Notes under the pieces: model-generated
Databases searched by the model: none
What the model was told of the DNA's origin: nothing
The model's input: only the letters and a program-made list of their open reading frames with translations
In this document: positions 1-8,491 of the stretch, piece by piece
Layout: each line of letters opens with the position of its first letter
How positions within the stretch are numbered: position 1 is the stretch's first letter
From: Shewanella pealeana ATCC 700345
Lineage (GTDB): Bacteria; Pseudomonadota; Gammaproteobacteria; Enterobacterales; Shewanellaceae
Direction of reading: 5' to 3'
NCBI RefSeq assembly: GCF_000018285.1
Contig: NC_009901.1
Coordinates: 2,851,001 to 2,915,000 of the forward strand
Length of the DNA: 64,000 nt
Position numbers and translations under genes: made by a program

Positions 1-191
1 ACATCGAGGTAACGTGCGAGTACCGCCCGGATCAGCTCCTTTTTAGAGCCAAAATGGTAATTCACAGATGCAAGGTTTACTTCAGCTTTACTTGTAATTA
101 GTCTTAGTGAGGTTTCTGAAAAACCTCTTTCTGCAAATAATTTTTCCGCAGCATCCAGTATTCTTGTTTTTGTATCGGAGCGATTTGCCAT
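1..191 (-). CDS. psrA: TetR-family regulator, PsrA-like (N-terminal part, truncated by window edge)
   Basis: The reverse strand from an ATG at 191 reads MANRSDTKTRILDAAEKLF and continues through a typical TetR helix-turn-helix to a conserved NYHFGSKKELI stretch. Only about 63 residues are present because the reading frame runs off position 1, so the ligand-binding domain is missing from the window. In Shewanella a PsrA-type TetR repressor controls fatty-acid degradation genes. I assign PsrA because of the N-terminal sequence and the divergent M2 peptidase neighbour; other TetR paralogs share this HTH. An inverted repeat at 214-229 upstream could be its own operator. TetR family is near certain; PsrA identity is likely. 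Confidence 0.75.
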   Translation of the reverse strand, partial: MANRSDTKTRILDAAEKLFAERGFSETSLRLITSKAEVNLASVNYHFGSKKELIRAVLARYLD

Positions 192-213
192 TCCGTTGCC
201 TCTATTTCTATTT

Positions 214-229
214 AAAACACTCGTTTAAA
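214..229. promoter_or_regulatory. Candidate PsrA operator between psrA and the M2 peptidase gene
   Basis: The sequence holds AAAC, four bases (ACTC), then GTTT, flanked by A/T. This matches the published PsrA-type half-site pair (AAAC N2-4 GTTT). It lies 23 bp upstream of the psrA ATG in the divergent intergenic region, so autorepression is the natural inference. No binding data are available here. Confidence 0.4.
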
Positions 230-373
230 TTAAACATTCGCTTTCTTTTTGTCAAACGAAATCCCTTTAATCAAGCAAACAGGTCAATATTTCAGTAAGC
301 AATCTTAATCCCCTATTAATCGGCAACAAAATAAGTAAAATATGCAACACAATAATAACAGGGGATATTGAGG

Positions 374-2212
374 ATGAGTAAAAGCCTAGTTAAGGTTTCT
401 AAACTTTCGGCAGTGATTGCGCTAACACTTGGCGTTTCAGCTTGTAGTAAAATAGAGGCTGAGAGTAAGCCTGTCACAGTTGATAAAACTATAGAAGCTA
501 AACAGTTTATCAAGGATGCTGAATCTAAAATGGCCGATCTCTCTATTGAGATTAATCGCTCTGAGTGGATCTATAGCAATTTTATCACCCAAGATACTGC
601 GGCACTGGCAGCCAGTGTTTCTGAAAAATATACCGCTGCATCGGTAGAGCTCGCGACTACATCGGCGCAATTTGCCAATCTTCCATTAAGTGACGCTGAA
701 AAACGTAAACTCAATATACTTCGTAGTTCTATCGTACTCCCAGCTCCACTCGATGTGGTAAAAAATGCCGAACTGGCCAATATTAGTGCCGAGCTAAACG
801 GTCTATACGGTAAAGGAAAATATTGTTTCGAAGATGGTCACTGCCTAACTCAGCCTGAACTGTCTGCCATTATGGGAACATCAACTAATCCAGATGAGCT
901 TTTAGAGGTGTGGCAAGGCTGGCGTGAAATAGCCAAACCTATGCGTCCGCTTTTTGAAAGAGAAGTGGAGCTTGCAAATGAAGGGGCCAAAGATCTGGGT
1001 TACGCAGATCTCTCTGAGCTTTGGCGTAGTAACTACGATATGAAGCCTGACGAGTTTTCCACTGAACTTGACCGATTGTGGGGGCAAGTTAAACCTTTAT
1101 ATGATTCGCTACACTGCTATGTTCGTGGTGAGCTAAATGAGCAGTATGGTGATGATGTGGCACCAGCATCTGGAGCTATACCAGCCCATCTACTCGGCAA
1201 TATGTGGGCACAAAGCTGGGGCAATATTTATGAGCAAGTCGCGCCAGAAAATGCCGATCCTGGATATGATGTCACTGAGCTGTTAGCCAAGCATAACTTT
1301 GATGAGATAAAAATGGTTGAGCAGGCCGAGACCTTCTTTACTTCTCTTGGCTTCGAGCCACTACCTGACACATTCTGGGAACGTTCTTTATTCGTCCAGC
1401 CTGAGGATCGCGATGTGGTTTGTCACGCATCGGCCTGGGATCTCGATAGTCGCGACGATATCCGCATAAAGATGTGTATTCAGAAGACCGCCGAAGACTT
1501 TACCGTAATTCATCATGAGCTTGGGCATAACTTCTATCAACGCGCTTATAAAGACCAACCGTTTATCTTTAAAAATAGCGCCAACGATGGTTTCCACGAG
1601 GCGATTGGCGATACTGTTGCCTTATCGATTACGCCAGATTACTTGAAGCAAATTGGATTACTTGACGAAGTCCCTGATGCGTCCAAAGATATTGGGCTAC
1701 TACTCAAGCAAGCATTAGATAAGGTGGCGTTTTTGCCATTTGGTTTGATGATTGACCAATGGCGCTGGAAGGTCTTTAGCGGTGAAATCACACCTGAACA
1801 ATATAATAAAGCATGGTGGGAACTTCGCGAAAAATACCAAGGTGTGAAAGCTCCTATCGCCCGCAGCGAAGCAGACTTCGACCCAGGTGCTAAGTATCAC
1901 GTGCCCGGTAATGTGCCCTACACGCGCTATTTCTTAGCGCATATTCTGCAATTCCAATTCCATCAATCCCTATGTGAGATTGCTGGTGATAACGGCCCAG
2001 TTCATAGATGCAGTATTTATGGCAACAAGGAAGCCGGAGCAAAACTCAACACCATGCTAGAAATGGGGCAAAGCAAGCCTTGGCCTGAGGCGTTAGCGGC
2101 AGTAACTGGCACTAAAGAGATGGATGCCAAAGCCGTACTCGATTACTTTGCGCCACTGCAAACTTGGTTAGATGAGCAAAACTCCACTGCAAATCGTCAA
2201 TGTGGCTGGTAA
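374..2212 (+). CDS. M2 family peptidyl-dipeptidase (ACE-like) lipoprotein
   Basis: A bacterial homologue of angiotensin-converting enzyme, a zinc peptidyl-dipeptidase that removes C-terminal dipeptides. I prefer the ATG at 374 over the in-frame TTG at 368, since the GGGG at 361-364 is well spaced for it. The first 26 residues are a lipoprotein signal with lipobox VSAC, so the enzyme should be anchored on the periplasmic side. The zinc site is visible: HELGH at about residues 381-385 and the third ligand Glu in FHEAIGD at about 409, the 24-residue spacing expected for M2. Length (612 aa) is normal for one ACE domain. It is divergent from psrA and is followed by a clear terminator. Confidence 0.93.
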   Translation: MSKSLVKVSKLSAVIALTLGVSACSKIEAESKPVTVDKTIEAKQFIKDAESKMADLSIEINRSEWIYSNFITQDTAALAASVSEKYTAASVELATTSAQFANLPLSDAEKRKLNILRSSIVLPAPLDVVKNAELANISAELNGLYGKGKYCFEDGHCLTQPELSAIMGTSTNPDELLEVWQGWREIAKPMRPLFEREVELANEGAKDLGYADLSELWRSNYDMKPDEFSTELDRLWGQVKPLYDSLHCYVRGELNEQYGDDVAPASGAIPAHLLGNMWAQSWGNIYEQVAPENADPGYDVTELLAKHNFDEIKMVEQAETFFTSLGFEPLPDTFWERSLFVQPEDRDVVCHASAWDLDSRDDIRIKMCIQKTAEDFTVIHHELGHNFYQRAYKDQPFIFKNSANDGFHEAIGDTVALSITPDYLKQIGLLDEVPDASKDIGLLLKQALDKVAFLPFGLMIDQWRWKVFSGEITPEQYNKAWWELREKYQGVKAPIARSEADFDPGAKYHVPGNVPYTRYFLAHILQFQFHQSLCEIAGDNGPVHRCSIYGNKEAGAKLNTMLEMGQSKPWPEALAAVTGTKEMDAKAVLDYFAPLQTWLDEQNSTANRQCGW

Positions 2213-2261
2213 ATGCTAAATAATGCAGTGGACTGCTATTTTGTGTGAGTAATGCAAAATC

Positions 2262-2298
2262 CAAAAGGCTATTTTACTTAAAGTAAAATGGCCTTTTT
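2262..2298 (+). terminator. Rho-independent terminator after the M2 peptidase gene
   Basis: An inverted repeat pairs AAAAGGCTATTTTAC with GTAAAATGGCCTTTT, followed by T residues, between the stop at 2212 and the convergent smrA gene. It can serve both strands. Confidence 0.75.
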
Positions 2299-2330
2299 AA
2301 AACCTAAATAAACTAAAATAAAGCTAAAAA

Positions 2331-2933
2331 TCAGCGGACTTTCACCCCTTTGTGATTAGTTTCTCTAGCTTCAATTCGTTTCTGCTCAGATTTTGTCAGC
2401 ATGACATAAAGCGCTCCAGTGCCGCCATGGTGGGTTTGGGCACTGTGAAAAGCCAGAACTTCATCTATCTGTTCAAGCCAGGTAACAACAAAGGATTTCA
2501 TTAATGCAGGGATAGGCTTAGTGTTAGCACCTTTACCATGAATGACTAAAATACTTCGCTCGCCCTTTTCCCGACTCTTTTGGATCTCGTTATATAGTAC
2601 CTCTCTGGCCTGAGCGACTTTTAACTGGTGCAAAAGCACTTCATATTTAACCGGATAATCACCTCGGCTTAAACGATGAAACACCGCCTCTTGTACTCCG
2701 TCCCGCTTAAACTCCACCACATCTTCTGGTGCAACAGGATTAACTTCTTGAACCTGTGTAGTCAGCTTAGACAAGTGCTCACTCATCTCTAGCTGCGATC
2801 GGCAAGCAGCTTGCGCCTGCGTCGAGGCTTTTTGCTCCCAGATCGTACAAGAGGTATTATTTTTAAGCGGCCTTACACTTGCCATCTCTTCGAGAAAAAG
2901 AGTCATATCCTCTTCACCCATAAGTGCTCCCAT
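2331..2933 (-). CDS. smrA: Smr-domain protein, SmrA-type
   Basis: A 200-aa protein with a C-terminal Smr domain: the VIHGKG motif is followed by a conserved stretch ending HHGGTGALYVML. Smr domains, related to the MutS2 C-terminus, are nucleases acting on DNA or RNA; E. coli SmrA has DNA endonuclease activity. The usual LDLHG motif at the domain entrance is here VLLHQL followed by VAQAREVL, as in the SmrA rather than the SmrB group. The gene is monocistronic and convergent with the M2 peptidase gene. The family is clear, the cellular role is not. Confidence 0.85.
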   Translation of the reverse strand: MGALMGEEDMTLFLEEMASVRPLKNNTSCTIWEQKASTQAQAACRSQLEMSEHLSKLTTQVQEVNPVAPEDVVEFKRDGVQEAVFHRLSRGDYPVKYEVLLHQLKVAQAREVLYNEIQKSREKGERSILVIHGKGANTKPIPALMKSFVVTWLEQIDEVLAFHSAQTHHGGTGALYVMLTKSEQKRIEARETNHKGVKVR

Positions 2934-3088
2934 AGGCTTAACGCCACAAACAATCTGAACGGATAATCATTGGCCAATTTCTGGCATAAAAGACGGTTTC
3001 TACACATCTTGTAAAGATCTAGTACTTTAGTTCAGCTTAACCATCTATTATAGTGATAATTAATATATTCTCGGTCTATCCAAATTAC

Positions 3089-3673
3089 ATGCTCAAAAAA
3101 GTTGCTACATCGCTTACGTTAATAAGCGCACTATATCTCAGCTTCATTCAAGTCGCATTCGCCAATGATAACGACTCGCTAAATGCCGTCTATAGCCATT
3201 TTAGCGAAGCCTTTAATGAGCTAGATGCCAGTATAATGAAGTCTATCTACTCTGAAGATGCTTGTTATATTCCTGAAGGCCAAGATAAAGAGATCACCTT
3301 AGGTCGAGATAAGATCGTTGCTTTGTACGACGCTTTTTTTGGTAAGATAAAGCATAAAAATGCAAAAATTGAGGTCGACTTTAGGGTCATTGAACGCAAC
3401 ATCGTAGGAAAAAGTGCAACTGATGTCGGCTATTACCTTATTCGTTTCCATCCTCCTGTCGATAATGGCGAGCCAAGCAGCGAGTTTGCCGGTAAGTTTG
3501 TGGGAGTGTCCAAGAAGAAGAGCGATGGTAAATGGTATTTAACCGTCGATACCAACAATCGCGCCGAAGCATCTTTTTATTATAATGCCAAACCAAGTCC
3601 AAACCTTTATTATGGCCGCCAATTTCCAACATTGAGCCAAAGCACATTACCTAATAACCATGACAAACCATAA
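3089..3673 (+). CDS. Secreted SnoaL-like/DUF4440-type protein
   Basis: I use the ATG at 3089, which begins MLKKVATSLTLISALYLSF, a signal peptide likely cleaved after AFA. An in-frame GTG at 3053 is possible but would place 12 residues before the hydrophobic segment. The mature part (LNAVYSHFSEAFNELDASIMKSIY ... GRDKIVALYDAFF) has the pattern of the SnoaL/NTF2-like fold (DUF4440, nuclear transport factor 2 family), small cone-shaped proteins that bind or isomerise hydrophobic ligands. No specific substrate can be inferred. The last 14 codons lie inside the first 50-bp tandem unit, and the stop (3671-3673) overlaps the first of the repeated ATGs, so this gene originally overlapped ychJ. Confidence 0.7.
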   Translation: MLKKVATSLTLISALYLSFIQVAFANDNDSLNAVYSHFSEAFNELDASIMKSIYSEDACYIPEGQDKEITLGRDKIVALYDAFFGKIKHKNAKIEVDFRVIERNIVGKSATDVGYYLIRFHPPVDNGEPSSEFAGKFVGVSKKKSDGKWYLTVDTNNRAEASFYYNAKPSPNLYYGRQFPTLSQSTLPNNHDKP

Positions 3674-3780
3674 CATCAGCATTAAGCCAAAGTTCACCAC
3701 CCAATAACCATGACAAACCATAACATCAGCATTAAGCCAAAGTTCACTACCCAATAACCATGACAAACCATAACATTGAA
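3631..3780. repeat. Three tandem 50-bp units spanning the gene junction before ychJ
   Basis: Units are 3631-3680, 3681-3730 and 3731-3780. Units 2 and 3 differ at a single base until the last few positions; unit 1 has a few more changes. Each contains CCATGACAAACCATAAC, the ychJ start region, so the duplication copied the 3' end of the upstream gene together with the ychJ start codon. Confidence 0.95.
3660..3757 (+). other. Two tandem 15-codon leader ORFs created by the 50-bp repeat
   Basis: ATG at 3660 (stop 3705-3707) and ATG at 3710 (stop 3755-3757) each encode MTNHNISIKPKFTTQ. Each stop is followed two bases later by the next ATG; the last of these is the true ychJ start at 3760. The peptides share the first six residues of YchJ. 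They could couple translation of the upstream gene to ychJ, or be a neutral by-product of duplication. Confidence 0.45.
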
Positions 3781-4239
3781 GCCGAATCCTTATGCCCTTG
3801 TTGTTCAGGGCTATCTTATCAGTCTTGTTGCCAACCATTTCACCTTAAGACGCAAATAGCACAAAATCCCGAGCAGTTAATGCGCTCTAGATTTAGTGCT
3901 TTTTATCTAAACAAATTTGCATATCTGATTGAAACTCATCACCCAGACTTCTTAAATGGCCTCACAGAACAAAACCTTGCACAAGAACCACTGCCAGATT
4001 GGTTAGGTCTTGAAGTGAAGTCTGCAAGTGAAGATGGCAATCAGGGGCGTGTAACTTTTCAAGCTTGGTATCAATTAGACAATGAGCTAGATGCAATACA
4101 TGAATGTTCTGATTTCATTAAGCTGGAAGGTAAATGGTTTTACACCAAGGGGGAACAAAAGGCTGCCGTTTTCCCTAAACGTAATGATAAATGTGTGTGT
4201 AACAGCGGTAAGAAGTTTAAGCAGTGTTGCGGTCAGTAA
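3760..4239 (+). CDS. ychJ: YchJ family SEC-C motif protein (UPF0225)
   Basis: A 159-aa protein with Cys-rich SEC-C zinc motifs at both ends: CPCCSGLSYQSCCQPF near the N-terminus and CVCNSGKKFKQCC at the C-terminus. Between them lies the conserved YchJ middle domain (MRSRFSAFYL ... YLIETHHP). SEC-C motifs, first seen in SecA, bind zinc and are found in many proteins of unknown role; YchJ itself has no established function. Length matches the family. The start region lies in the third copy of a 50-bp tandem repeat, and no strong Shine-Dalgarno is visible, which makes coupling to the preceding mini-ORFs plausible. Confidence 0.9.
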   Translation: MTNHNIEAESLCPCCSGLSYQSCCQPFHLKTQIAQNPEQLMRSRFSAFYLNKFAYLIETHHPDFLNGLTEQNLAQEPLPDWLGLEVKSASEDGNQGRVTFQAWYQLDNELDAIHECSDFIKLEGKWFYTKGEQKAAVFPKRNDKCVCNSGKKFKQCCGQ

Positions 4240-4383
4240 GTAATGCTGAGCTTGGCTCTTAGTGCAAATTCAATTGCACTAAAAAAACATGAAGTAAATC
4301 GTTTAGTGTTTGGCTAATTACCCACAGATAGAGCCGATAAATTCGGCTTTATCGTATCAAGCAATCTTTGATATGGCACAAGA

Positions 4384-6558
4384 CTAATGGATCGCTGAGG
4401 ATTTTTGTAAAAACTGACCGAACTCGGATACTCGTAGGGCTGGGCTATATAAGAAGCCTTGTGCTTGATGACACAAGTGTTTAGCGAGGAACTGCTCCTG
4501 CTCTTTTGTTTCGACACCTTCAGCGGTGAGCGAGATATTGAGTGCCGATGCCATTGCAATAATAGCACTCACTATTTCTCGGCTTTCACGACTGACAGAA
4601 AGGTCTGAGATAAATGAGCGATCAATTTTCAACTTACTAATTGGGAACTGTTTTAAGTATCTCATCGAACTATAGCCAGTACCAAAATCATCAATGGCGA
4701 GTCCAACGCCGAGTGCTGCTAGCTCGTGACACAAATTAGTTGCAGAGCGAATATCTTCCATTAACTCAGTTTCGGTGATTTCAAGGATCAAACTATTTGG
4801 TTTTAAACGATAGCGGGTTACAAGCTCCCAAACCTGCTCAAACAAGTTACTGCTAAAAAACTGTCTTGCAGACACGTTTACGTGCATGGATATATCAATT
4901 TGATGGCGTTGCCAAAGGTTTAACTGTTTACATGCCGCTTCAAGCACCCATGAACCAATATCGTTAATCAGTCCCGTTTGTTCGGCAATATCGATGAAAG
5001 CTCCAGGGTAGAGCACGCCTTTCTTTGGATGGTGCCAACGGAGTAATGCTTCTGCACCGATATAAGACTGAGTTGCCAAATCTTTGAGTGGTTGATAATA
5101 CAGTTCAAATTGACGCCCTTTTATCGCGAGGGCTAGGTCTCTTTCAATTTGAGCATCTTCTTTAAATGCATTTAACAAGGCAGAGTTAAACAACTGGATA
5201 GCATTACCTTGCCGATTTTTGGCATATTGAATGGCGATGTCTGCACAGGTCAAAGCCGAAAACTTCTGCTCAATCGAGGAAAGATCGACTCTAGCTAAAG
5301 CCGGCCTTGGTTCAATTTGCTCAATTCCAATGGTAATCGTCGCTTCAAGCTGATGATATAATCGCTCAGTTGCCTGCTCTATCCAAGCTTCACTTGATCC
5401 ACTTTCAAACAAAATCCCAAACTCATCACTTCCTATTCGTGCGACCTCTGAAATTTTATTTACTTCGGCAAAATGGCGAATTCGTCGGGCGATTTCAACT
5501 AAGATGATATCGCCATTTGCATGACCATAGGTATCGTTAAAACGTTTAAACCCTCTAAGATCGATCATGACTAAATGGCCAGTATGCGATTTTTCAAGGA
5601 CTCGACTGAAGTGTGTTCGATTATATAACCCAGTTAAGCTACAGCGCCAAGCTAGACGAAATAACTCATTTTGATGATAGTGCTCTTCAGTACAATTTTC
5701 TGCATTAACTAAGGCAAAATGGTTGCCCCTTTCAGAGATAAAGCGCTTTACCGAAAAACGCATCCAGTAAGAACTGCCATCATCGCGGACTAAATAGACC
5801 TCTTCTTCAGAGGCCTCCCCTTCCCGAGCTTTTTTCAACACCTCATCAGATAAGTCGGGATATTGTTTGAAAAAGTCTAATACCTGAACCTTTCGACCTA
5901 ACACTTTTTCTTTAGGAACTTTGGTTAAGTTAAAATGGGCCTTATTAACATATTCAATAAGATCAGTGGCTAAATTAACCACCATCATTATCTGCTCTGA
6001 CTGCTCTGCAGCTGATAAGAACAGGGTTAAGCGCTCATCTTTATCATAGCCGTATTGAGTCGCTAATGTTAATGCTAGCTGATCTGCGACTTGTGAACAG
6101 AGCTGCACCTCAAGATCACTCCAAGGCTCTGTCTGCTCTTTGCGCTCAAGACTTAACATCCCCTCTAAATGTCCATTAATACGAATAGCCACTTCTAAAA
6201 CTGACAAGATCCCTTGTTGCTGGTAATAAGCTTGAAGTTCGATTAGTCGCTTGTCACTACAGCAATGCTCTGCCGTAATATGACGTTCATCTTTTAATTG
6301 ACTGATAAAATTGGGACAAGAGGAAGGGACTGGGCGAATAGAGGTAAGTGCTGATGAATTTGGAGAAGTATTGAGGCGTGTGATTTGTGTCAGTGTATCC
6401 GTGTCAGCTGACAACGCAGAGACGACAACACTCGAAACACTAAGTTGCTGAGAAAGTAATTCAGCCGCAATTTGTGCTGTTGACTTAAAGTCGCCCAACA
6501 TCTTTGCTTCTGAATTAACAATGTACTCCAACAATTGCTGAAATTTATGTTTCTTCAC
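4384..6558 (-). CDS. GAF-PAS-GGDEF-EAL cyclic-di-GMP protein
   Basis: A 724-aa cytoplasmic signalling protein with no membrane segments. Order: a GAF-like domain (about residues 20-175), a PAS domain (about 185-295), GGDEF (about 310-465) and EAL (about 475-715). The GGDEF signature is GSDEF (about 372), a change that often lowers or removes cyclase activity. The EAL domain keeps AEALLRW, the paired aspartates in DDFGTGYSS, KIDRSF and AEGVET, so phosphodiesterase activity is expected. Its likely role is breakdown of c-di-GMP in response to a ligand sensed by GAF or PAS. It is a single gene convergent with ychJ. Confidence 0.9.
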   Translation of the reverse strand: MKKHKFQQLLEYIVNSEAKMLGDFKSTAQIAAELLSQQLSVSSVVVSALSADTDTLTQITRLNTSPNSSALTSIRPVPSSCPNFISQLKDERHITAEHCCSDKRLIELQAYYQQQGILSVLEVAIRINGHLEGMLSLERKEQTEPWSDLEVQLCSQVADQLALTLATQYGYDKDERLTLFLSAAEQSEQIMMVVNLATDLIEYVNKAHFNLTKVPKEKVLGRKVQVLDFFKQYPDLSDEVLKKAREGEASEEEVYLVRDDGSSYWMRFSVKRFISERGNHFALVNAENCTEEHYHQNELFRLAWRCSLTGLYNRTHFSRVLEKSHTGHLVMIDLRGFKRFNDTYGHANGDIILVEIARRIRHFAEVNKISEVARIGSDEFGILFESGSSEAWIEQATERLYHQLEATITIGIEQIEPRPALARVDLSSIEQKFSALTCADIAIQYAKNRQGNAIQLFNSALLNAFKEDAQIERDLALAIKGRQFELYYQPLKDLATQSYIGAEALLRWHHPKKGVLYPGAFIDIAEQTGLINDIGSWVLEAACKQLNLWQRHQIDISMHVNVSARQFFSSNLFEQVWELVTRYRLKPNSLILEITETELMEDIRSATNLCHELAALGVGLAIDDFGTGYSSMRYLKQFPISKLKIDRSFISDLSVSRESREIVSAIIAMASALNISLTAEGVETKEQEQFLAKHLCHQAQGFLYSPALRVSEFGQFLQKSSAIH

Positions 6559-6685
6559 ACGTAATCCTAAATAGGGTAAGCAAAGAGCTTACCAAATAGC
6601 TTTAAAATTAAAGCTAATATATTATTTTTATAGGGTACAAGATTACACGAGTTAACGCATTTTCAGCAAGTTATCCGAAGGACTT

Positions 6686-6973
6686 TTACAAACCATTTTC
6701 TAGCTGAAATATCATTTTTTCGGCGCTAAAAGAGAACGTTAGACTAACTTTTGCACTTTGACCTTCAAGTAGGGTCTGTGCAGTCACCCCCTCAAAGCGT
6801 TGTTGTGCCTTTTCAATGACAGTGTTTGCTAACTCTTCGCAATTATCACCCTGTAACTCTAAATCTAATACCGTGTCATATTCATCAATAACGGCGCCAA
6901 CATCCACAAAGCTACCACAGTCATTACAAGTATCATTAACTAAATCTGACTGTGCCTTTTGAATATTTTTCAT
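6686..6973 (-). CDS. DUF406 (YfcZ/YiiS) family protein
   Basis: A 95-aa soluble protein with the DUF406 pattern: an N-terminal CNDCGSFVDVGAVID segment followed by conserved ELANTVIEKAQQRF and a hydrophobic beta-rich C-terminus. E. coli paralogs YfcZ and YiiS are small conserved proteins of unknown function. Two cysteines in a CxxC arrangement near residue 16 could bind metal, but this is inference. It is a single gene between the GGDEF-EAL gene and a VC2046/SO_2500-family gene on the same strand. Confidence 0.8.
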   Translation of the reverse strand: MKNIQKAQSDLVNDTCNDCGSFVDVGAVIDEYDTVLDLELQGDNCEELANTVIEKAQQRFEGVTAQTLLEGQSAKVSLTFSFSAEKMIFQLENGL

Positions 6974-7048
6974 CTTTAACTTGTCTCTATTAAGATCATT
7001 TGAATATCTGATTATATATCAGCAAATCAAAATAGAGCAGGATCATCA

Positions 7049-7600
7049 TCAAGCTTGAGCTATTAATTCGCTCATTTTACGTTGCATGAGTAATTGATCG
7101 CCAAAATGCATCAATTCCACCTTTGCTTTTGTCGACACCTGACGATAGCGTTGGCGAGTAGAGAGTGCACAGTTAGCTAACACCTCTTGCATTCCTAATG
7201 GCTCATTGTGACGGATCACTATGGCTTCTTCGTTTAATGCGTTAGCCAAACGAAAAGCCGTAGGCCCATTTAATTGGTACGTCTTACTGTTATCTGTCAC
7301 GCTATGGTCACTATCGAGTAGCCCGAGTAGCTTCTGAGGAGCGGGAAGTTCAAACTTTGTGCGCAGGTCATCGCAAAGATGCCCTGGAGTCTGAAATTGC
7401 GCCATATCACGCGCATCTTCCGAAAGCATAGAAAGCAGTAACCCAAATTCCCCTCGTCGGTTTGAACCGACTGCGTGATTGAGTCTCGATCCCAACTGGG
7501 ATTCGTTAACTAATGTACTTTCTAACTGTATAACACTCATTGTGAATAAAAATAAACCAATAAAACAAACTGTTAAAACCTTATCGACCCGATGAGTCAT
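7049..7600 (-). CDS. VC2046/SO_2500 family protein (function unknown)
   Basis: 183 aa. The N-terminus has a hydrophobic stretch (VLTVCFIGLFLFTMSVIQL), followed by a helical body with the recognisable RRGEFGLLLSMLSEDARDMAQFQTP segment. I associate it with the VC2046/SO_2500 family of unknown function seen in Vibrio and Shewanella; in many relatives the conserved part starts near LVNESQLGSRLNHAV, so the hydrophobic leader could be an over-extended start. No enzymatic motif is visible. It lies upstream of the tRNA-Tyr array on the opposite strand. Confidence 0.6.
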   Translation of the reverse strand: MTHRVDKVLTVCFIGLFLFTMSVIQLESTLVNESQLGSRLNHAVGSNRRGEFGLLLSMLSEDARDMAQFQTPGHLCDDLRTKFELPAPQKLLGLLDSDHSVTDNSKTYQLNGPTAFRLANALNEEAIVIRHNEPLGMQEVLANCALSTRQRYRQVSTKAKVELMHFGDQLLMQRKMSELIAQA

Positions 7601-7778
7601 TACTTTAGGCTTTATTTCGGATTCAATTACATTGGCCAGTAGTTTCTAAACTCATAGCAATTGTTTTAGTAACTAGCTAATTAATAATCACATTGAGCAA
7701 GAATACATCTACAAAACAACTCGTTGTCAGTTAATTGACCAAACAGTCCGTTCTTTAGGGTTTATTTCAAATTTTGGC

Positions 7779-7807
7779 TTTACAGGAATTTTTTTTCTGA
7801 CTACTAT
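7779..7807 (+). promoter_or_regulatory. Promoter of the tRNA-Tyr array
   Basis: TTTACA at 7779-7784 and TACTAT at 7802-7807 are separated by 17 bp. They are followed by a G+C-rich stretch (AGCCGCCGC) just before the first tRNA. Such a discriminator is typical of stringently controlled stable-RNA promoters. Confidence 0.65.
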
Positions 7808-7822
7808 AGCCGCCGCAATTGA

Positions 7823-7907
7823 GGAGGGGTTCCCGAGTGGCCAAAGGGATCAGACTGTAAATCTGACGGCTCAGCCTTCGAAGGTTCGAATCCTTCTCCC
7901 TCCACCA
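7823..7907 (+). tRNA. tRNA-Tyr (anticodon GTA), copy 1
   Basis: 85-nt class II tRNA with long variable arm; the anticodon loop reads GACTGTAAATC. Acceptor arms GGAGGGG and TCCCTCC pair, and the CCA end is encoded. It is the first of five copies, preceded by a good promoter. As a GUA tRNA it is an expected substrate for queuosine at position 34. Confidence 0.98.
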
Positions 7908-7937
7908 TTTGCGCACAATTTGTAGAAAGATATTCGT

Positions 7938-8022
7938 GGAGGGGTTCCCGAGTGGCCAAAGGGATCAGACTGTAAATCTGACGGCTCAGCCTTCGAAGGT
8001 TCGAATCCTTCTCCCTCCACCA
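7938..8022 (+). tRNA. tRNA-Tyr (anticodon GTA), copy 2
   Basis: Same sequence as copy 1, separated from it by a 30-bp spacer that differs from the later spacers. CCA is encoded. Confidence 0.98.
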
Positions 8023-8064
8023 TTTCTATTTACGAGTTGAATGTAAGACGTACAAAGTAACAAA

Positions 8065-8084
8065 CACAATAGGCCAATATTGTG
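8065..8084 (+). other. Conserved spacer hairpin between tRNA-Tyr copies 2 and 3
   Basis: CACAATA and TATTGTG form a perfect 7-bp stem around a GGCCAA loop. The same hairpin recurs at 8257-8276 and 8449-8468 in the next two spacers, suggesting a processing or folding role, or simply spread by duplication. Confidence 0.6.
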
Positions 8085-8107
8085 TGCAAGATGAAGTAAG
8101 AAAATGT

Positions 8108-8192
8108 GGAGGGGTTCCCGAGTGGCCAAAGGGATCAGACTGTAAATCTGACGGCTCAGCCTTCGAAGGTTCGAATCCTTCTCCCTCCACCA
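8108..8192 (+). tRNA. tRNA-Tyr (anticodon GTA), copy 3
   Basis: Same gene as copy 1. It is the first tRNA of a 192-bp tandem unit (tRNA plus 107-bp spacer) repeated downstream. Confidence 0.98.
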
Positions 8193-8299
8193 CTTCTTAA
8201 CTTACTAGTACTATGTATTAGCAGTTTTGAAGTAAATTAAAGTAAAAAGTAGTAAACACAATAGGCCAATATTGTGAGCAACATGAAGTAAGAAAATGT

Positions 8300-8384
8300 G
8301 GAGGGGTTCCCGAGTGGCCAAAGGGATCAGACTGTAAATCTGACGGCTCAGCCTTCGAAGGTTCGAATCCTTCTCCCTCCACCA
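8300..8384 (+). tRNA. tRNA-Tyr (anticodon GTA), copy 4
   Basis: Same sequence as copy 1, second element of the 192-bp tandem unit. Confidence 0.98.
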
Positions 8385-8491
8385 CTTCTTAACTCACTAG
8401 TACTATGTATTAGCAGTTTTGAAGTAAATTAGAGTAAAAAGTAACAAACACAATAGGCCAATATTGTGAGCAACATGAAGTAAGAAAATGT

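Noticed and set aside
107..298. 63-aa plus-strand frame overlapping the start of psrA
   Set aside because: It is antisense to the clear TetR coding frame and has a low-complexity Phe/Leu-rich translation.
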